Part shown: piece by piece, positions 27,779 through 36,839 of the stretch
How positions within the stretch are numbered: the first letter of the stretch is position 1
Layout: each line of letters begins with the position of its first letter
Assembly: GCA_944323875.1 (NCBI GenBank)
Contig: CALUUH010000007.1
Location: 1 to 64,000 of the forward strand
Reading direction: 5' to 3'
DNA: 64,000 nucleotides
DNA from: Candidatus Gastranaerophilales bacterium
GTDB taxonomy: Bacteria; Cyanobacteriota; Vampirovibrionia; Gastranaerophilales; Gastranaerophilaceae
Position numbers and translations under genes: made by a program
The notes under the pieces: model-generated
Databases searched by the model: none
What the model was told of the DNA's origin: nothing
What the model saw: the letters and a program-made list of their open reading frames with translations, nothing else

Positions 27779-28420
27779 CTATAAATTTTTTCCTAACTCA
27801 TAAGCCTGTTTCGGATATTGTGTGTGATTAACATCTCCCTCTGTCCAGACTCCTGACGCGATAACTTTTCCCGCATCTGACCAGCCAAGATAATTCAATA
27901 AAGTTTCATAATGGCTGATTATAGGCTGTGCTTCTTTTGCGGATGTATCAGCGTAAGCCATAATTAAAACAGCTTTTTTAGGTACATGAATTTGTCCGTT
28001 GATTGCATAAAATCTGTCTATAACGGCTTTAATCTGTGCTGATATTCCGAAGTAATACATAGGAGAAGCAAAAACAACCGCATCTGCATCAACAATATTA
28101 TTTCTGATAAATTCAAAATCATCTTTGAACACGCATTGACCGTTCATTCCGCATTTGTTGCAGGCAATGCAAGGGTGAACATTTTTGAAGGCTGAATCAA
28201 ATCTTACAACACTATGTCCTGCTTCTTCTGCCCCTTTTATAAAATTGTCTACAAGTGTGTTTGAATTTCCGTTTTTTCTCGGACTTCCGGTAATAACAAG
28301 TATTTTCATTTTTTTATCTCCTTTTGATATTTTACTGTTAGTCAGACCTGCTCCAGTACCCAATACAGCAGCGCCGGCCGTTGCAATAAGAGTGTTTTTT
28401 ATGAACTTTCGTCTATCCAT
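27779..28420 (-). CDS. NADPH-dependent FMN reductase-like protein with Tat leader
   Basis: A 213-residue flavodoxin-fold protein. Residues 38-213 are an iron-sulfur flavoprotein/FMN reductase type with the phosphate loop TGSPRKNGNSNTL, a CIACNKC cysteine group and SPMYYFG. Residues 1-37 are a twin-arginine signal (DRRKFIKNT, then a hydrophobic stretch). Both the first ATG (GGAGG eight bases upstream) and an internal ATG at codon 38 (AAGGAG eight bases upstream) have ribosome binding sites, so exported and cytosolic forms may both be made. The internal site could equally be a relic of the ancestral start. Confidence 0.88.
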   Translation of the reverse strand: MDRRKFIKNTLIATAGAAVLGTGAGLTNSKISKGDKKMKILVITGSPRKNGNSNTLVDNFIKGAEEAGHSVVRFDSAFKNVHPCIACNKCGMNGQCVFKDDFEFIRNNIVDADAVVFASPMYYFGISAQIKAVIDRFYAINGQIHVPKKAVLIMAYADTSAKEAQPIISHYETLLNYLGWSDAGKVIASGVWTEGDVNHTQYPKQAYELGKNL

Positions 28421-28496
28421 TTTTAACCTCCGTTATTATTTTACATCCTTAGAGTAGCTCTAAGTCAAGCTATTTTATTATAAATTGTTACAAAAG

Positions 28497-28525
28497 CGGC
28501 GCGCCCGATACCGGGCGCGCCGCTC
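28497..28525 (-). terminator. Terminator after the 28544-28816 gene
   Basis: A strong GC hairpin, GCGGCGCGCCCG and its complement with a three-base loop, followed on the minus strand by TTTT. Confidence 0.88.
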
Positions 28526-28543
28526 TATTTTTATCCACTCAAC

Positions 28544-28816
28544 TTATGCTGAAATATCAATGATAGTATCTGCCGGAGCGGCTAACGCTGCTGCATAAGC
28601 ACTCAATACGAATGTCGGATCTGTATTCCTTAATTTGATTGCATTAAGTTCATCAGTATCCGGCTCCTGATACAAGATTTTTACATTGTCAGTGTTGTTG
28701 TCAGCCTCTATTCTCTTGATGTTTTCAGCCGCAAGCATATTTGTGCCAAGATTCCAGCTTGACTGTACCTTCAATATTCCTGCAAATGGTGTTGTATTTA
28801 TTGGATTTACTTTCAT
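28544..28816 (-). CDS. Small hypothetical protein
   Basis: A 90-residue protein of unknown function. It starts MKVNPINTTPFAG, has no membrane segment, and ends in an Ala-rich stretch. It lies 20 bases downstream of the flavodiiron gene with AGGAGA before its ATG and its own terminator, so it is probably cotranscribed with oxygen defence genes. Nothing in the sequence assigns a role. Confidence 0.7.
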   Translation of the reverse strand: MKVNPINTTPFAGILKVQSSWNLGTNMLAAENIKRIEADNNTDNVKILYQEPDTDELNAIKLRNTDPTFVLSAYAAALAAPADTIIDISA

Positions 28817-28836
28817 AAAATATCTCCTGATCTGTT

Positions 28837-30021
28837 TTATATAATACCTATTGATTTATGTTTTTCATAAATCTGTTCAGCCATCTCATCAAGCTTTTCA
28901 AAATCTTCGGCTGTTGGTTTGCCTTTAACCTGTAACGGTTCTATCAAATCGAGTTTCAAAGGTTTTAACATATCTGCAATTAGACCGAACAAGTTTCCGC
29001 CCCAGCCGTAAGAGCCTAAAAGTGATGCAAATTTTGCTTTAGGTCTGAGAACAGCGGCGAGATAAGCTACATTCACAGCCATAGGGTGCGGGCCTGCAAG
29101 AACCATTGATGTGCCAAGTACAATCGTTGCCGCATCTACAAGCGCCATTGCCAGATCGCCAAGGTCATCATCCACAATATCAAATTTGAATGTATCTATA
29201 CCTTTTGCGTTTAGTTTTTCAGAGAGATAATCCACCATTTCTTTTGTGCTTTCGTACATTGAAACGTAAGGCAATGCAACAAGGTTTTTAGGCATATCAG
29301 ATGTCCAGTCTGCATACAAATCCAAAATATAATTCGGGTTTGTATAAACAGGGCCGTGGCTCGGCAAAATCATTTCCACATTCAGGTCTTTAATCATCTG
29401 TGTATATCTTTTGCACATCATTCTGAATGGCATCATAATTTCTGCGTAGTAACGCTTTGCACTCTTCATCAGTTCATTGCTTTCAACGGCAAATACATCA
29501 CTGAATGTATAATGCGCGCCTAAAAAGTCGCAAGTACAGATTACATTGTCCTCTTTAATATAAGTAAACATTGTATCAGGCCAGTGAACTCCAGGTGCAA
29601 AAATAAATTTCAAAGTTTTATCGCCGAGTGAAAGTTCTTCGCCATCTGCAATAACTTTTATTTTTTCTTCCGGAACATGGAGCATGGATTTAATATTTTC
29701 GGCAACTTTCGGGTTAGTCACAACCATTGCATTCGGATATTTTTCCAACAGTGCCGGAATTGAACCTGAATGATCCTGTTCACCGTGGTTTGCTATTATA
29801 TAATCAACTTTGCCGACCTGATTGTCTGCTAAACGTTTTAAATATTCCTTGGTTTTTGGCGGATACATTGTATCAATAATTGCTGTTTTTTCACTGCCTT
29901 TTACAAGGTAAGAATTGTAGCTTGTACCGTGTTCAAGCGGTATAAGTTCATCAAAAATTCTTCTGTCGCAGTCGTTTAAACCGCAATAATAAATTCCATT
30001 TTTAATTTCCTGAAATTTCAT
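28837..30021 (-). CDS. fprA: Flavodiiron protein (FprA family, O2/NO reductase)
   Basis: Reduces O2 to water or NO to N2O with electrons from rubredoxin in anaerobes. The 394-residue protein has a metallo-beta-lactamase domain with the diiron ligands His79-x-Glu81-x-Asp83-His84 (HGEQDH), a later His in GVHWPDTM, Asp in CDFLGAH and His in SHGPVY, and a C-terminal flavodoxin domain from about 250. No extra rubredoxin domain is fused; a separate rubredoxin is encoded nearby. AGGAGA lies before the ATG. Confidence 0.95.
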   Translation of the reverse strand: MKFQEIKNGIYYCGLNDCDRRIFDELIPLEHGTSYNSYLVKGSEKTAIIDTMYPPKTKEYLKRLADNQVGKVDYIIANHGEQDHSGSIPALLEKYPNAMVVTNPKVAENIKSMLHVPEEKIKVIADGEELSLGDKTLKFIFAPGVHWPDTMFTYIKEDNVICTCDFLGAHYTFSDVFAVESNELMKSAKRYYAEIMMPFRMMCKRYTQMIKDLNVEMILPSHGPVYTNPNYILDLYADWTSDMPKNLVALPYVSMYESTKEMVDYLSEKLNAKGIDTFKFDIVDDDLGDLAMALVDAATIVLGTSMVLAGPHPMAVNVAYLAAVLRPKAKFASLLGSYGWGGNLFGLIADMLKPLKLDLIEPLQVKGKPTAEDFEKLDEMAEQIYEKHKSIGII

Positions 30022-30048
30022 TTGTAAATCTCCTTTACTATTTATATG

Positions 30049-30582
30049 CTAATTTGGCTTTTTGTAAAAAAATACTTCTTCTTTCAGACATAAAGGGCAA
30101 TACTGAGGTTCTTCCTTTTGAACAAATATTGCGCCGCAGGTAGAGCATACCCAATTGTATGTTCCGTCAGGATTTGCCGGGGTATCATCTTTTAGTTTGC
30201 AGATGAGTTTTTTCATACGGTCATAGTGAATTTTTTCTATATTCTCAATATTGGAAAACAATCCTGCTATATGTTCAAAACCTTCTTCACGTGCTTGTTT
30301 AGCAAAAGATTCATATATTCCTTCAATTTCTTCTTTTTCATTTTTAAGAGCACTTTCAATATAATTAATTAAGCCGATAGGATTTTCTGAATTAAGCCAT
30401 CTGTACCAGAGTTTTGCATGTTCTTTTTCATGGTCGGCAAATCTTGAAAGCAGTCTGCTTACATCTTCAAGTCCTTCCTTTTGCGCAATAAGTGCGTATA
30501 TATCGTATTCAGAGCGGCGTTTTGAAACAATATCAAATGCTTTTTGTAAATTTTTTTCTGTTTGTGACCCTTTTATTCCCAA
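30049..30582 (-). CDS. Rubrerythrin-family protein
   Basis: A 177-residue diiron peroxidase-like protein with a ferritin-like helical bundle (ExxxH pairs in DHEKEHAKLW and IEKIHYDRM) and a C-terminal rubredoxin-like knuckle, CSTCG and CPLC. The start codon is TTG at 30582 with GAGGG eight bases upstream. It differs enough from the next gene to be an older duplicate. It sits between a terminator and fprA, so it begins a separate transcript. Confidence 0.92.
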   Translation of the reverse strand: MGIKGSQTEKNLQKAFDIVSKRRSEYDIYALIAQKEGLEDVSRLLSRFADHEKEHAKLWYRWLNSENPIGLINYIESALKNEKEEIEGIYESFAKQAREEGFEHIAGLFSNIENIEKIHYDRMKKLICKLKDDTPANPDGTYNWVCSTCGAIFVQKEEPQYCPLCLKEEVFFYKKPN

Positions 30583-30630
30583 TTTTTAAGCCCTCATGTT
30601 TTTTCTGTCGTGTATATGATAACACAATAA

Positions 30631-30662
30631 AAAGGGCTTTGCTATATACACAAAGCCCTTTT
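30631..30662 (-). terminator. Terminator downstream of rubrerythrin
   Basis: AAAGGGCTTTG and its complement with a nine-base loop, with an A/T tract on both sides. It separates the PerR-rubredoxin-rubrerythrin unit from the 30582 gene. Confidence 0.85.
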
Positions 30663-30668
30663 TTATTA

Positions 30669-31208
30669 TTAGTAATTTTTAGCCTTCATAAAAAAGTAAG
30701 CTTTCGGGTGCTTGCACACAGGACAAAGCTCTATTGCTGATTCACTTTCAAAAGTGTGGCCGCAATTTGAACATTCCCAAACGACTTTTTCACTCTTTTC
30801 AAATACAGTTCCGTTTTCTATATTTGCAAGCAGTTTTCTGTAACGTTCTTCGTGTTCTTTTTCAATTTTTCCGACCAGTTCAAAAAGTGCAGCAAGTTCT
30901 GCAAAACCTTCTTCTTTTGCATCTTTTGCAAACTGAGCGTACATATCTGTCCATTCGTAGTTTTCTCCGTCAGCAGCATCTTTCAGATTTTCGAGGGTCT
31001 GAGGGATAGAGCCGCCATGCAGATATTTGAACCAGATTTTAGCGTGTTCTTTTTCATTGTTTGCTGTTTCTTCAAAGATTTTGCTGATTTGAACAAAACC
31101 TTCTTTTTTGGCTTGAGAGGCGTAATAAGTGTACTTATTTCTTGCCTGCGACTCACCGGCAAAAGCCGTCATAAGATTTTGTTCTGTCTTTGTTCCTTTT
31201 AAATCCAT
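30669..31208 (-). CDS. rbr: Rubrerythrin
   Basis: Reduces hydrogen peroxide in anaerobes with electrons from rubredoxin. The 179-residue protein has a four-helix diiron domain ([33 protein letters not shown]) and a C-terminal rubredoxin domain (CSNCGHTF...[11 protein letters not shown]). I prefer the ATG at 31208, which has AAGGAAG five bases upstream, over one five codons earlier. It follows the rubredoxin gene by 21 bases. Confidence 0.95.
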   Translation of the reverse strand: MDLKGTKTEQNLMTAFAGESQARNKYTYYASQAKKEGFVQISKIFEETANNEKEHAKIWFKYLHGGSIPQTLENLKDAADGENYEWTDMYAQFAKDAKEEGFAELAALFELVGKIEKEHEERYRKLLANIENGTVFEKSEKVVWECSNCGHTFESESAIELCPVCKHPKAYFFMKAKNY

Positions 31209-31229
31209 AAAACTTCCTTTCAATTTAAC

Positions 31230-31367
31230 TTATTGTTTTTCAAACATGTCTTTGCCAACATTGCAAAGAGGGCATGTGTAATCTGCCGGCAAATCTTCAA
31301 ATGCTACATTGTCATTTTCAGCCGGGTCATAGATGTAACCGCAAATAGTGCATACGTATTTGTCCAT
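31230..31367 (-). CDS. rd: Rubredoxin (45 residues)
   Basis: A small one-iron electron carrier, shorter than most gene callers' cutoff. The protein reads [18 protein letters not shown] and ends [14 protein letters not shown]; both Cys-x2-Cys pairs for the Fe(Cys)4 site are present. AAGGAG lies seven bases before the ATG. The ATG overlaps the perR stop by one base (TAATG). It can feed both rubrerythrin and the flavodiiron protein. Confidence 0.93.
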   Translation of the reverse strand: MDKYVCTICGYIYDPAENDNVAFEDLPADYTCPLCNVGKDMFEKQ

Positions 31368-31756
31368 TAGTTTTCTCCTTTACTGTTTTTGCATTCACTG
31401 CACAATCCGTGAAATACAATATCGTGTCCTTCAATATAAAAGCCTGTTTCTTCTTGTGTTTTTTTAACAATATCCGGTGCAATTTCCGCACTGACGTCAA
31501 AAACTTTTTTGCACTTGTCACATATAAAATGATAGTGATTATGTGTATTATGGTCGAAATGTGCGGAAGATTCAAGTCCGTCAATTTTTTTAATAATTCC
31601 CGCTTCTGCAAGTTGGTTCAAATTGCGATATAAGGTTGCGAGGCTGATTTTCGGATTTTTGTCTTTCAAAATTTCGTACAAATATTCAGCCGTCGGATGT
31701 ACAACGTTTTCTTTTAAAGTGGTCAATACTTGTTCTCTTTGTCTTGAAAAATTCAT
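31367..31756 (-). CDS. Fur-family regulator, PerR-like
   Basis: A 129-residue metal-dependent repressor. A winged helix covers about 1-80. The [17 protein letters not shown] region gives regulatory His and Asp ligands, and two Cys-x2-Cys groups (CDKC, CSEC) make the structural zinc site. It heads a rubredoxin-rubrerythrin operon, which fits PerR (peroxide sensing) better than Fur (iron), but the exact type is inferred. A Fur-type box lies 18 bases upstream. Confidence 0.92.
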   Translation of the reverse strand: MNFSRQREQVLTTLKENVVHPTAEYLYEILKDKNPKISLATLYRNLNQLAEAGIIKKIDGLESSAHFDHNTHNHYHFICDKCKKVFDVSAEIAPDIVKKTQEETGFYIEGHDIVFHGLCSECKNSKGEN

Positions 31757-31773
31757 ACTTTTACACCTTAATT

Positions 31774-31788
31774 GATAATCATTCTCAT
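31774..31788 (-). promoter_or_regulatory. Fur/PerR-type operator
   Basis: TGATAAT-C-ATTCTCA is a 7-1-7 inverted repeat with six of seven pairs, like known Fur and Per boxes. It precedes the regulator's own gene, as expected for autoregulation. Confidence 0.8.
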
Positions 31789-31879
31789 TTTTTCATATTT
31801 TTTGAAAAAAGTCAACCCTAAAATTTACATAACTTTATATAACAGGCAAATTTAGGGTAAAATGTGTTTTAAATAAGAT

Positions 31880-32146
31880 ATGACAGGTAGTGTGAATACT
31901 GATTTTAATAACCCGAAATTCAATGTAGGTTTACTTGTTCCGCCGGATAAAGTTAACCGCTTTGTTATGTATTCAGACAAAGAGGCAAACTCTAACATTA
32001 AAGTTGCCAGCCAGGATGTTTTTGTAAAATCTAAAAAGCCGCGTTTTGAGGACAGGTTTAAAACGCCAAAATCTGTTTTCTATTCAATCGGAGCCGCTGT
32101 ATTAACTGTCGGTGCGCTTGTGCTTCGCAAGTCGTTCAAAAAATAG
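31880..32146 (+). CDS. Small hypothetical protein with C-terminal membrane helix
   Basis: An 88-residue protein. A charged N-terminal part is followed by a single hydrophobic segment (SVFYSIGAAVLTVGALVL) and a lysine-rich end, as in a tail-anchored protein. I do not recognise the family. It has no obvious ribosome binding site. Confidence 0.6.
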   Translation: MTGSVNTDFNNPKFNVGLLVPPDKVNRFVMYSDKEANSNIKVASQDVFVKSKKPRFEDRFKTPKSVFYSIGAAVLTVGALVLRKSFKK

Positions 32147-32222
32147 TCAGCCGCGCTACTTTGCAACAGTAAAAATTTATAGTATGATGATATTATGCAA
32201 TTAATTAAAGAGAGGGGATAAA

Positions 32223-34814
32223 ATGAAGAAAATACTTAGCCTTTTTGTTGTTTTGGTAATGGGTACAATTGCACTGGCTGCAGATTTTCAGGTGTACAAG
32301 CTTGATAACGGCCAGAATGTCATAATTCAGCCGGTAAAGAATAATCCGATTGTGACTATTGATACCTGGATTAAAACAGGGTCTATAAATGAAAACAACA
32401 AAAATAACGGAGTATCACACTTTTTGGAGCATTTATTCTTCAAGGGTACGACTAACCATGCACCGGGGGAATTTGATAAGATACTAGAAACTAAAGGCGC
32501 AATTACAAATGCCGCAACAAGTAAAGATTTTACGCACTACTATATAACAATTCCTTCCGAATATTTTAATCTCGCGCTTGAAATGCATGCTGATATGCTC
32601 TCTAACCCTCTGATCCCCGGCAAAGAACTTGAGCGGGAAAGAAAAGTCGTAATTGAAGAAATAGCAAAAGATTTGAATTCGCCAAACACACTCTGTTATG
32701 ACAATCTGGTGGATATGCTCTATACAAATCACCCTTATAAAAGAAAAGTAATCGGTAAAAAAGAAATTATAGAAACCATCACGCGTGATGAAATTCTTTC
32801 TTACTACAACGACTATTACAATCCGTCAAACATGGTTACAGTAATTGTCGGGGATGTTGATCCTGAAAATGCAATAAAAGAAGTTAAAGAAAACTTCAAA
32901 TCAGAATATAAAAAGCCGATAAAAAATACTTATCCTAAAGAAGAAATATTAACCCAGCAAAAGAGAAAAGTTGCATATTTTCCGTCAGAAACCGGCTATA
33001 TGCTGATAGGTTTTCGCGGAACAAAAATTGATGCAAAAGATTCTTATGCTCTGGATGTGCTTTCTACCATTCTCGGTGAAGGCCGCTCCTCTGTATTCTA
33101 TCAGGATATAAAAGACAAAAGACAGCTTGCAAACAGTATTTCTGCAATAAACGCAGGATTTAAAGATGACGGTATTTTCTATGTTTCCGCAAACTTTGAT
33201 CCTGATAAATTAGAACGTCTGGAAAACGCAATTTTTGAGGACATAAAAACAATTCAAAAAGAGGGTGTTACTGGGGAACAATTAAATCTTGCAAAAAATA
33301 TTATAGAGCGCGACACTTATTACAGCCGCGAAAGTATTTCCAACATTGCAGGCGAAATTGGATATACCTTTGTCACCACAGATGATATTAAACTTTATGA
33401 AAATTATCTTAATGACATAAAAAAAGTTACGGCAGCAGATGTCAAACAGGTAGCAAATAAATATCTCGGTGTTGAAAAAAGTGCGGTTTCTATTGTGCTT
33501 CCGCAAACCTGTCAGAAAGTTCAACAGACTAACTCAGAAGTTGAAATAGCAGCAGTCAGTCCCGCTAAACTTATCAGCGAAAATGCCACTACTCAAAAGT
33601 ATCAACTTTCAAACAACGCAACTCTTTTATTAACGCCAAATGAAATAAACGATATCATTGCAATAAGTATTTATGCAAAAGGCGGCACTCTTATTGAAAA
33701 GAAACCGGGAATTGCGCAAATTACCTCATCAGTACTTTTGAAAGGAACAAAAAATTATTCCTCAATCGAACTTGCAAAAGTTCTGGAAGATAACGGAATA
33801 AAAATTCAACCTTCCACAAAATCAGATGCCTTTATAATAAATGTTCTTACAACAAAAAATGAGTACGAAAAAACACTCAATCTGTTAAACGAAATTATTA
33901 ATCTGGCATCGCTGGATGACTATGAAATTGAAAAAGTTAAAAACAATACTATTCAGGCAATAAAACAAAGCAAAGATACACCTTTGAATGTTGCTGTAGA
34001 CGGATACAAGAATTTGATATATGAGGGTTCACCGTATTCAATTTCCAACGACACACTGGAAAAATCTATTCCGACAATAACACGTTCTGATATTGCAGAA
34101 TACTACCATCAAATTTTTAATCCGCAAAATATGGTTATCTCAATTAACGGTAATGTTGATAAGGAAAAAACACTGAATGAATTTTCAAAACTATTACAGA
34201 CAAAACAAGGTGAAAAATTTGAATATGACAACTACGCAAATTTAATACCTTATAACAAATCTGTAAAAACCGCTTGCAAACAGATAAAGGATTTGAAAAC
34301 CGATTGGATTTTGTTAGGCTGGCAGACTTCCGGAGTTACCAATTTGAAGGATTATGCAACGCTTGAAATAATCAATACAATTCTTGGTACAGGCATGGAT
34401 TCCAGATTGTTCAAAAATCTGCGTGACAAAGAAGGTCTTGCATACCAGATAGGTTCAGAGTTTGGGCCGAATGTTTTACGCGGAGCCTTCATAACATTTA
34501 TTGGAACAAACCCTGAAAATCTTGAATGTGCAAAAGAAAAAATGCTTCAGGAAGTATTTAGATTTAAAACTGAATTTGTCAGCACAAAAGAACTGGAAGA
34601 AGCAAAAGACAAACTAATCGGACATTATATAATTGCGCAGGAAACTAATCTTGATAAAGCCGCAACAATCGGCTGGTTCGAAGCATCCGGACGCGGTTAT
34701 GAGTTTAATGAACAGTATAAAAAGCTGATTAACAGCGTGACTGAATCCGATATTATTGAAGTTGCAAACAAATATTTTAATAACAACTATGTAATATCTG
34801 TAGTTAAAAACTAA
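32223..34814 (+). CDS. Periplasmic M16 zinc peptidase, two-domain
   Basis: An 863-residue processing protease with two fused M16 halves. A signal peptide covers about 1-20. The inverted zinc motif HFLEH is at 66-70, with a second glutamate about 75 residues on (VIEEIAKD). The second half (from about 440) lacks HxxEH and serves as the inactive partner domain, as usual in the family. GAGGGG precedes the ATG. Substrates are unknown. Confidence 0.94.
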   Translation: MKKILSLFVVLVMGTIALAADFQVYKLDNGQNVIIQPVKNNPIVTIDTWIKTGSINENNKNNGVSHFLEHLFFKGTTNHAPGEFDKILETKGAITNAATSKDFTHYYITIPSEYFNLALEMHADMLSNPLIPGKELERERKVVIEEIAKDLNSPNTLCYDNLVDMLYTNHPYKRKVIGKKEIIETITRDEILSYYNDYYNPSNMVTVIVGDVDPENAIKEVKENFKSEYKKPIKNTYPKEEILTQQKRKVAYFPSETGYMLIGFRGTKIDAKDSYALDVLSTILGEGRSSVFYQDIKDKRQLANSISAINAGFKDDGIFYVSANFDPDKLERLENAIFEDIKTIQKEGVTGEQLNLAKNIIERDTYYSRESISNIAGEIGYTFVTTDDIKLYENYLNDIKKVTAADVKQVANKYLGVEKSAVSIVLPQTCQKVQQTNSEVEIAAVSPAKLISENATTQKYQLSNNATLLLTPNEINDIIAISIYAKGGTLIEKKPGIAQITSSVLLKGTKNYSSIELAKVLEDNGIKIQPSTKSDAFIINVLTTKNEYEKTLNLLNEIINLASLDDYEIEKVKNNTIQAIKQSKDTPLNVAVDGYKNLIYEGSPYSISNDTLEKSIPTITRSDIAEYYHQIFNPQNMVISINGNVDKEKTLNEFSKLLQTKQGEKFEYDNYANLIPYNKSVKTACKQIKDLKTDWILLGWQTSGVTNLKDYATLEIINTILGTGMDSRLFKNLRDKEGLAYQIGSEFGPNVLRGAFITFIGTNPENLECAKEKMLQEVFRFKTEFVSTKELEEAKDKLIGHYIIAQETNLDKAATIGWFEASGRGYEFNEQYKKLINSVTESDIIEVANKYFNNNYVISVVKN

Positions 34815-34824
34815 TATAAATATT

Positions 34825-35715
34825 CTAGAGAAACCTTTTTTTCAAAGCTGTCAGGAATATTTTTGCAGCCGGAGAAAACACTTGATATTTTTTCCATGCA
34901 ATGTCTAAACCTGATTCGAGCTTTGGACTCAATGGTCTGAAACATAGACTTGAAGTCTCTGATGTTTTAACTAATTTATCAAGCGTTATTGCGTATCCGA
35001 GTCCTGCTTCAACCATAATTGCGGCATTGTAGACTAGATTGTATGTCGCTGCAATGTAGAGTTCATCAAAGTGTTCGCCGAACCAGTTCAGAAATCCGCT
35101 GCTGGCCGAATATTTTCTGGACATCTGGCGTGAACTTATCAAAGGAATTCCGGTCAGGTCATGAACTTCAATTTTATCTTTTTGGGCAAGCGGGCTGTCT
35201 TTTCGCATAATAACGCCCCAGACATCTTTTTCCGGCATGGTAATATAGTCATATTTTGATAAATCTATCGGTTGAATTAAAAGTCCGAAATCAAGTATTC
35301 CTCTGTCGAGTTTTTCTGTTACGTCCTCTGCATTTCCGCTGTAGATGTGGAATTTGATATCAGGATACTTTGACTGAATATCTTTCATAACCCCGGCAAT
35401 ATATTTCATGGAATCTGTTTCGCCGCAGCCGATATAAATATCTCCGCTGACTTTGTCTTTGAGTGATGAAAACTCAGCTTCGGTTTTTTCCACCATATCA
35501 ATAATTTCTTCGGCACGCTTGCGCAAAATCATACCTTCAGGCGTCAGAGATATTTTGTATTTGCCGCGTATAAGGAGCTTTTGTCCGAGCTCTTTTTCCA
35601 GATCCTGCAGCTGCCTTGACAGAGTAGGCTGCGTAAGATGCAGATTGTTTGCTGCGGCTGTTATGCTTCCTTCTCTGGCCACTGTTACAAAATATTTTAA
35701 TACCCGTAATTCCAT
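34825..35715 (-). CDS. LysR-type transcriptional regulator
   Basis: A 296-residue regulator. The winged helix at 1-60 reads MELRVLKYFVTVAREGSITA and QPTLSRQLQDLEKELG. The effector-binding domain covers about 90-290. It is divergent from the alpha/beta hydrolase gene at 35854, which is the usual arrangement for a LysR target. Confidence 0.93.
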   Translation of the reverse strand: MELRVLKYFVTVAREGSITAAANNLHLTQPTLSRQLQDLEKELGQKLLIRGKYKISLTPEGMILRKRAEEIIDMVEKTEAEFSSLKDKVSGDIYIGCGETDSMKYIAGVMKDIQSKYPDIKFHIYSGNAEDVTEKLDRGILDFGLLIQPIDLSKYDYITMPEKDVWGVIMRKDSPLAQKDKIEVHDLTGIPLISSRQMSRKYSASSGFLNWFGEHFDELYIAATYNLVYNAAIMVEAGLGYAITLDKLVKTSETSSLCFRPLSPKLESGLDIAWKKYQVFSPAAKIFLTALKKRFL

Positions 35716-35853
35716 TAATCCGTCCTCTAAAACAAATAATACAATTTTTAGCTATGCCTGTCAAGTATTTTTAATTATTTAATATAAGTATTTGCTATTT
35801 TTAAGAACATGAGAAATAATATAAATATAAAAACAAAAAAGGAGGAATATAAA

Positions 35854-36735
35854 ATGGAAATAATAAGAGTAAATACCCCTCGCGGATTGGAATTAAAAGG
35901 AGCAATGTGGGGCGATAATACTATGGATACAGTTGTTGTGATGATGAGCGGGATTTGCAGCAATGTGTTCCAGAATGATCTTTTGACCGCTGCCGGTGAT
36001 TTGCTTAGTGCAAATAATATTGCATTTATTGCAGGACAGGCAATGGATGCTTTTTCGTGCATTGCATATTCAGATTTTTCTACGGGCAAACAAAAATATA
36101 CCGGTGTAGTTTTTGACGATTTCAGTCTTACGTATGAAGATGTTGAGGCTTATGTAAAATATGCAAAAGAATTAGGGTTTAAGAACATAATTCTTGCAGG
36201 ACATTCTCTAGGTTCAAACAGGATAATAAATTATCTTGGAAATACCCCTGACGATTTTGTGGATTATTTTATTGTGAGTGCGCCGGTGGATCTCGGACAC
36301 TGGTTTAATGTTATGCCTAATGTAGATGAGTGTATTAAGCTTGCGGAAAAATTTGCAGCAGAAGGCAGGGGCAAAGATATTTTGCCATACCTCTTTGGTG
36401 GGTTTTCACCTATGTCTGCAAACGCCGTGCTGAGCTTTTATAATGCGTTTAATCTTAAAAATTGTCCGGTTTTAAGTAATGACGGTGAGACTAATTCGTT
36501 GTTCAATATAAAAATAAACGGTGCATTTGTTATAGGTGCGAAAGATAGTCTTACAAATGGCGATCCGAAAGGATTTATGGAAAAAATAAATGCCTGCTGT
36601 AAATATCCGGAATTGAACAAGGTAATTGTTGTTCCTGATGCATCACATATTTTTTACGGAAAGCATGAAGAATACGCAAGTGTTGTGCTTAAGTCTGTGG
36701 AAGATTTTGTTAGTGCAGCTGTTTGCGCTGAGTAA
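35854..36735 (+). CDS. Alpha/beta hydrolase
   Basis: A 293-residue hydrolase with the nucleophile elbow GHSLGS and a late histidine in PDASHIFYG. The N-terminal part (VNTPRGLELKGAMWG) is typical of esterase/lipase-like members. The ATG at 35854 has AAAGGAGG nine bases upstream; an ATG 15 codons earlier has none. It is likely controlled by the divergent LysR gene. The substrate is unknown. Confidence 0.88.
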   Translation: MEIIRVNTPRGLELKGAMWGDNTMDTVVVMMSGICSNVFQNDLLTAAGDLLSANNIAFIAGQAMDAFSCIAYSDFSTGKQKYTGVVFDDFSLTYEDVEAYVKYAKELGFKNIILAGHSLGSNRIINYLGNTPDDFVDYFIVSAPVDLGHWFNVMPNVDECIKLAEKFAAEGRGKDILPYLFGGFSPMSANAVLSFYNAFNLKNCPVLSNDGETNSLFNIKINGAFVIGAKDSLTNGDPKGFMEKINACCKYPELNKVIVVPDASHIFYGKHEEYASVVLKSVEDFVSAAVCAE

Positions 36736-36839
36736 TATTTGTTGCCGCTAAATTTATTTGCCTTTTTACAAAAAATGTTGAATAATAAAGTTAAAAGGGA
36801 AAAAGGAAATCCGGTATCGGATAATTAAGCAGGTAGAAT

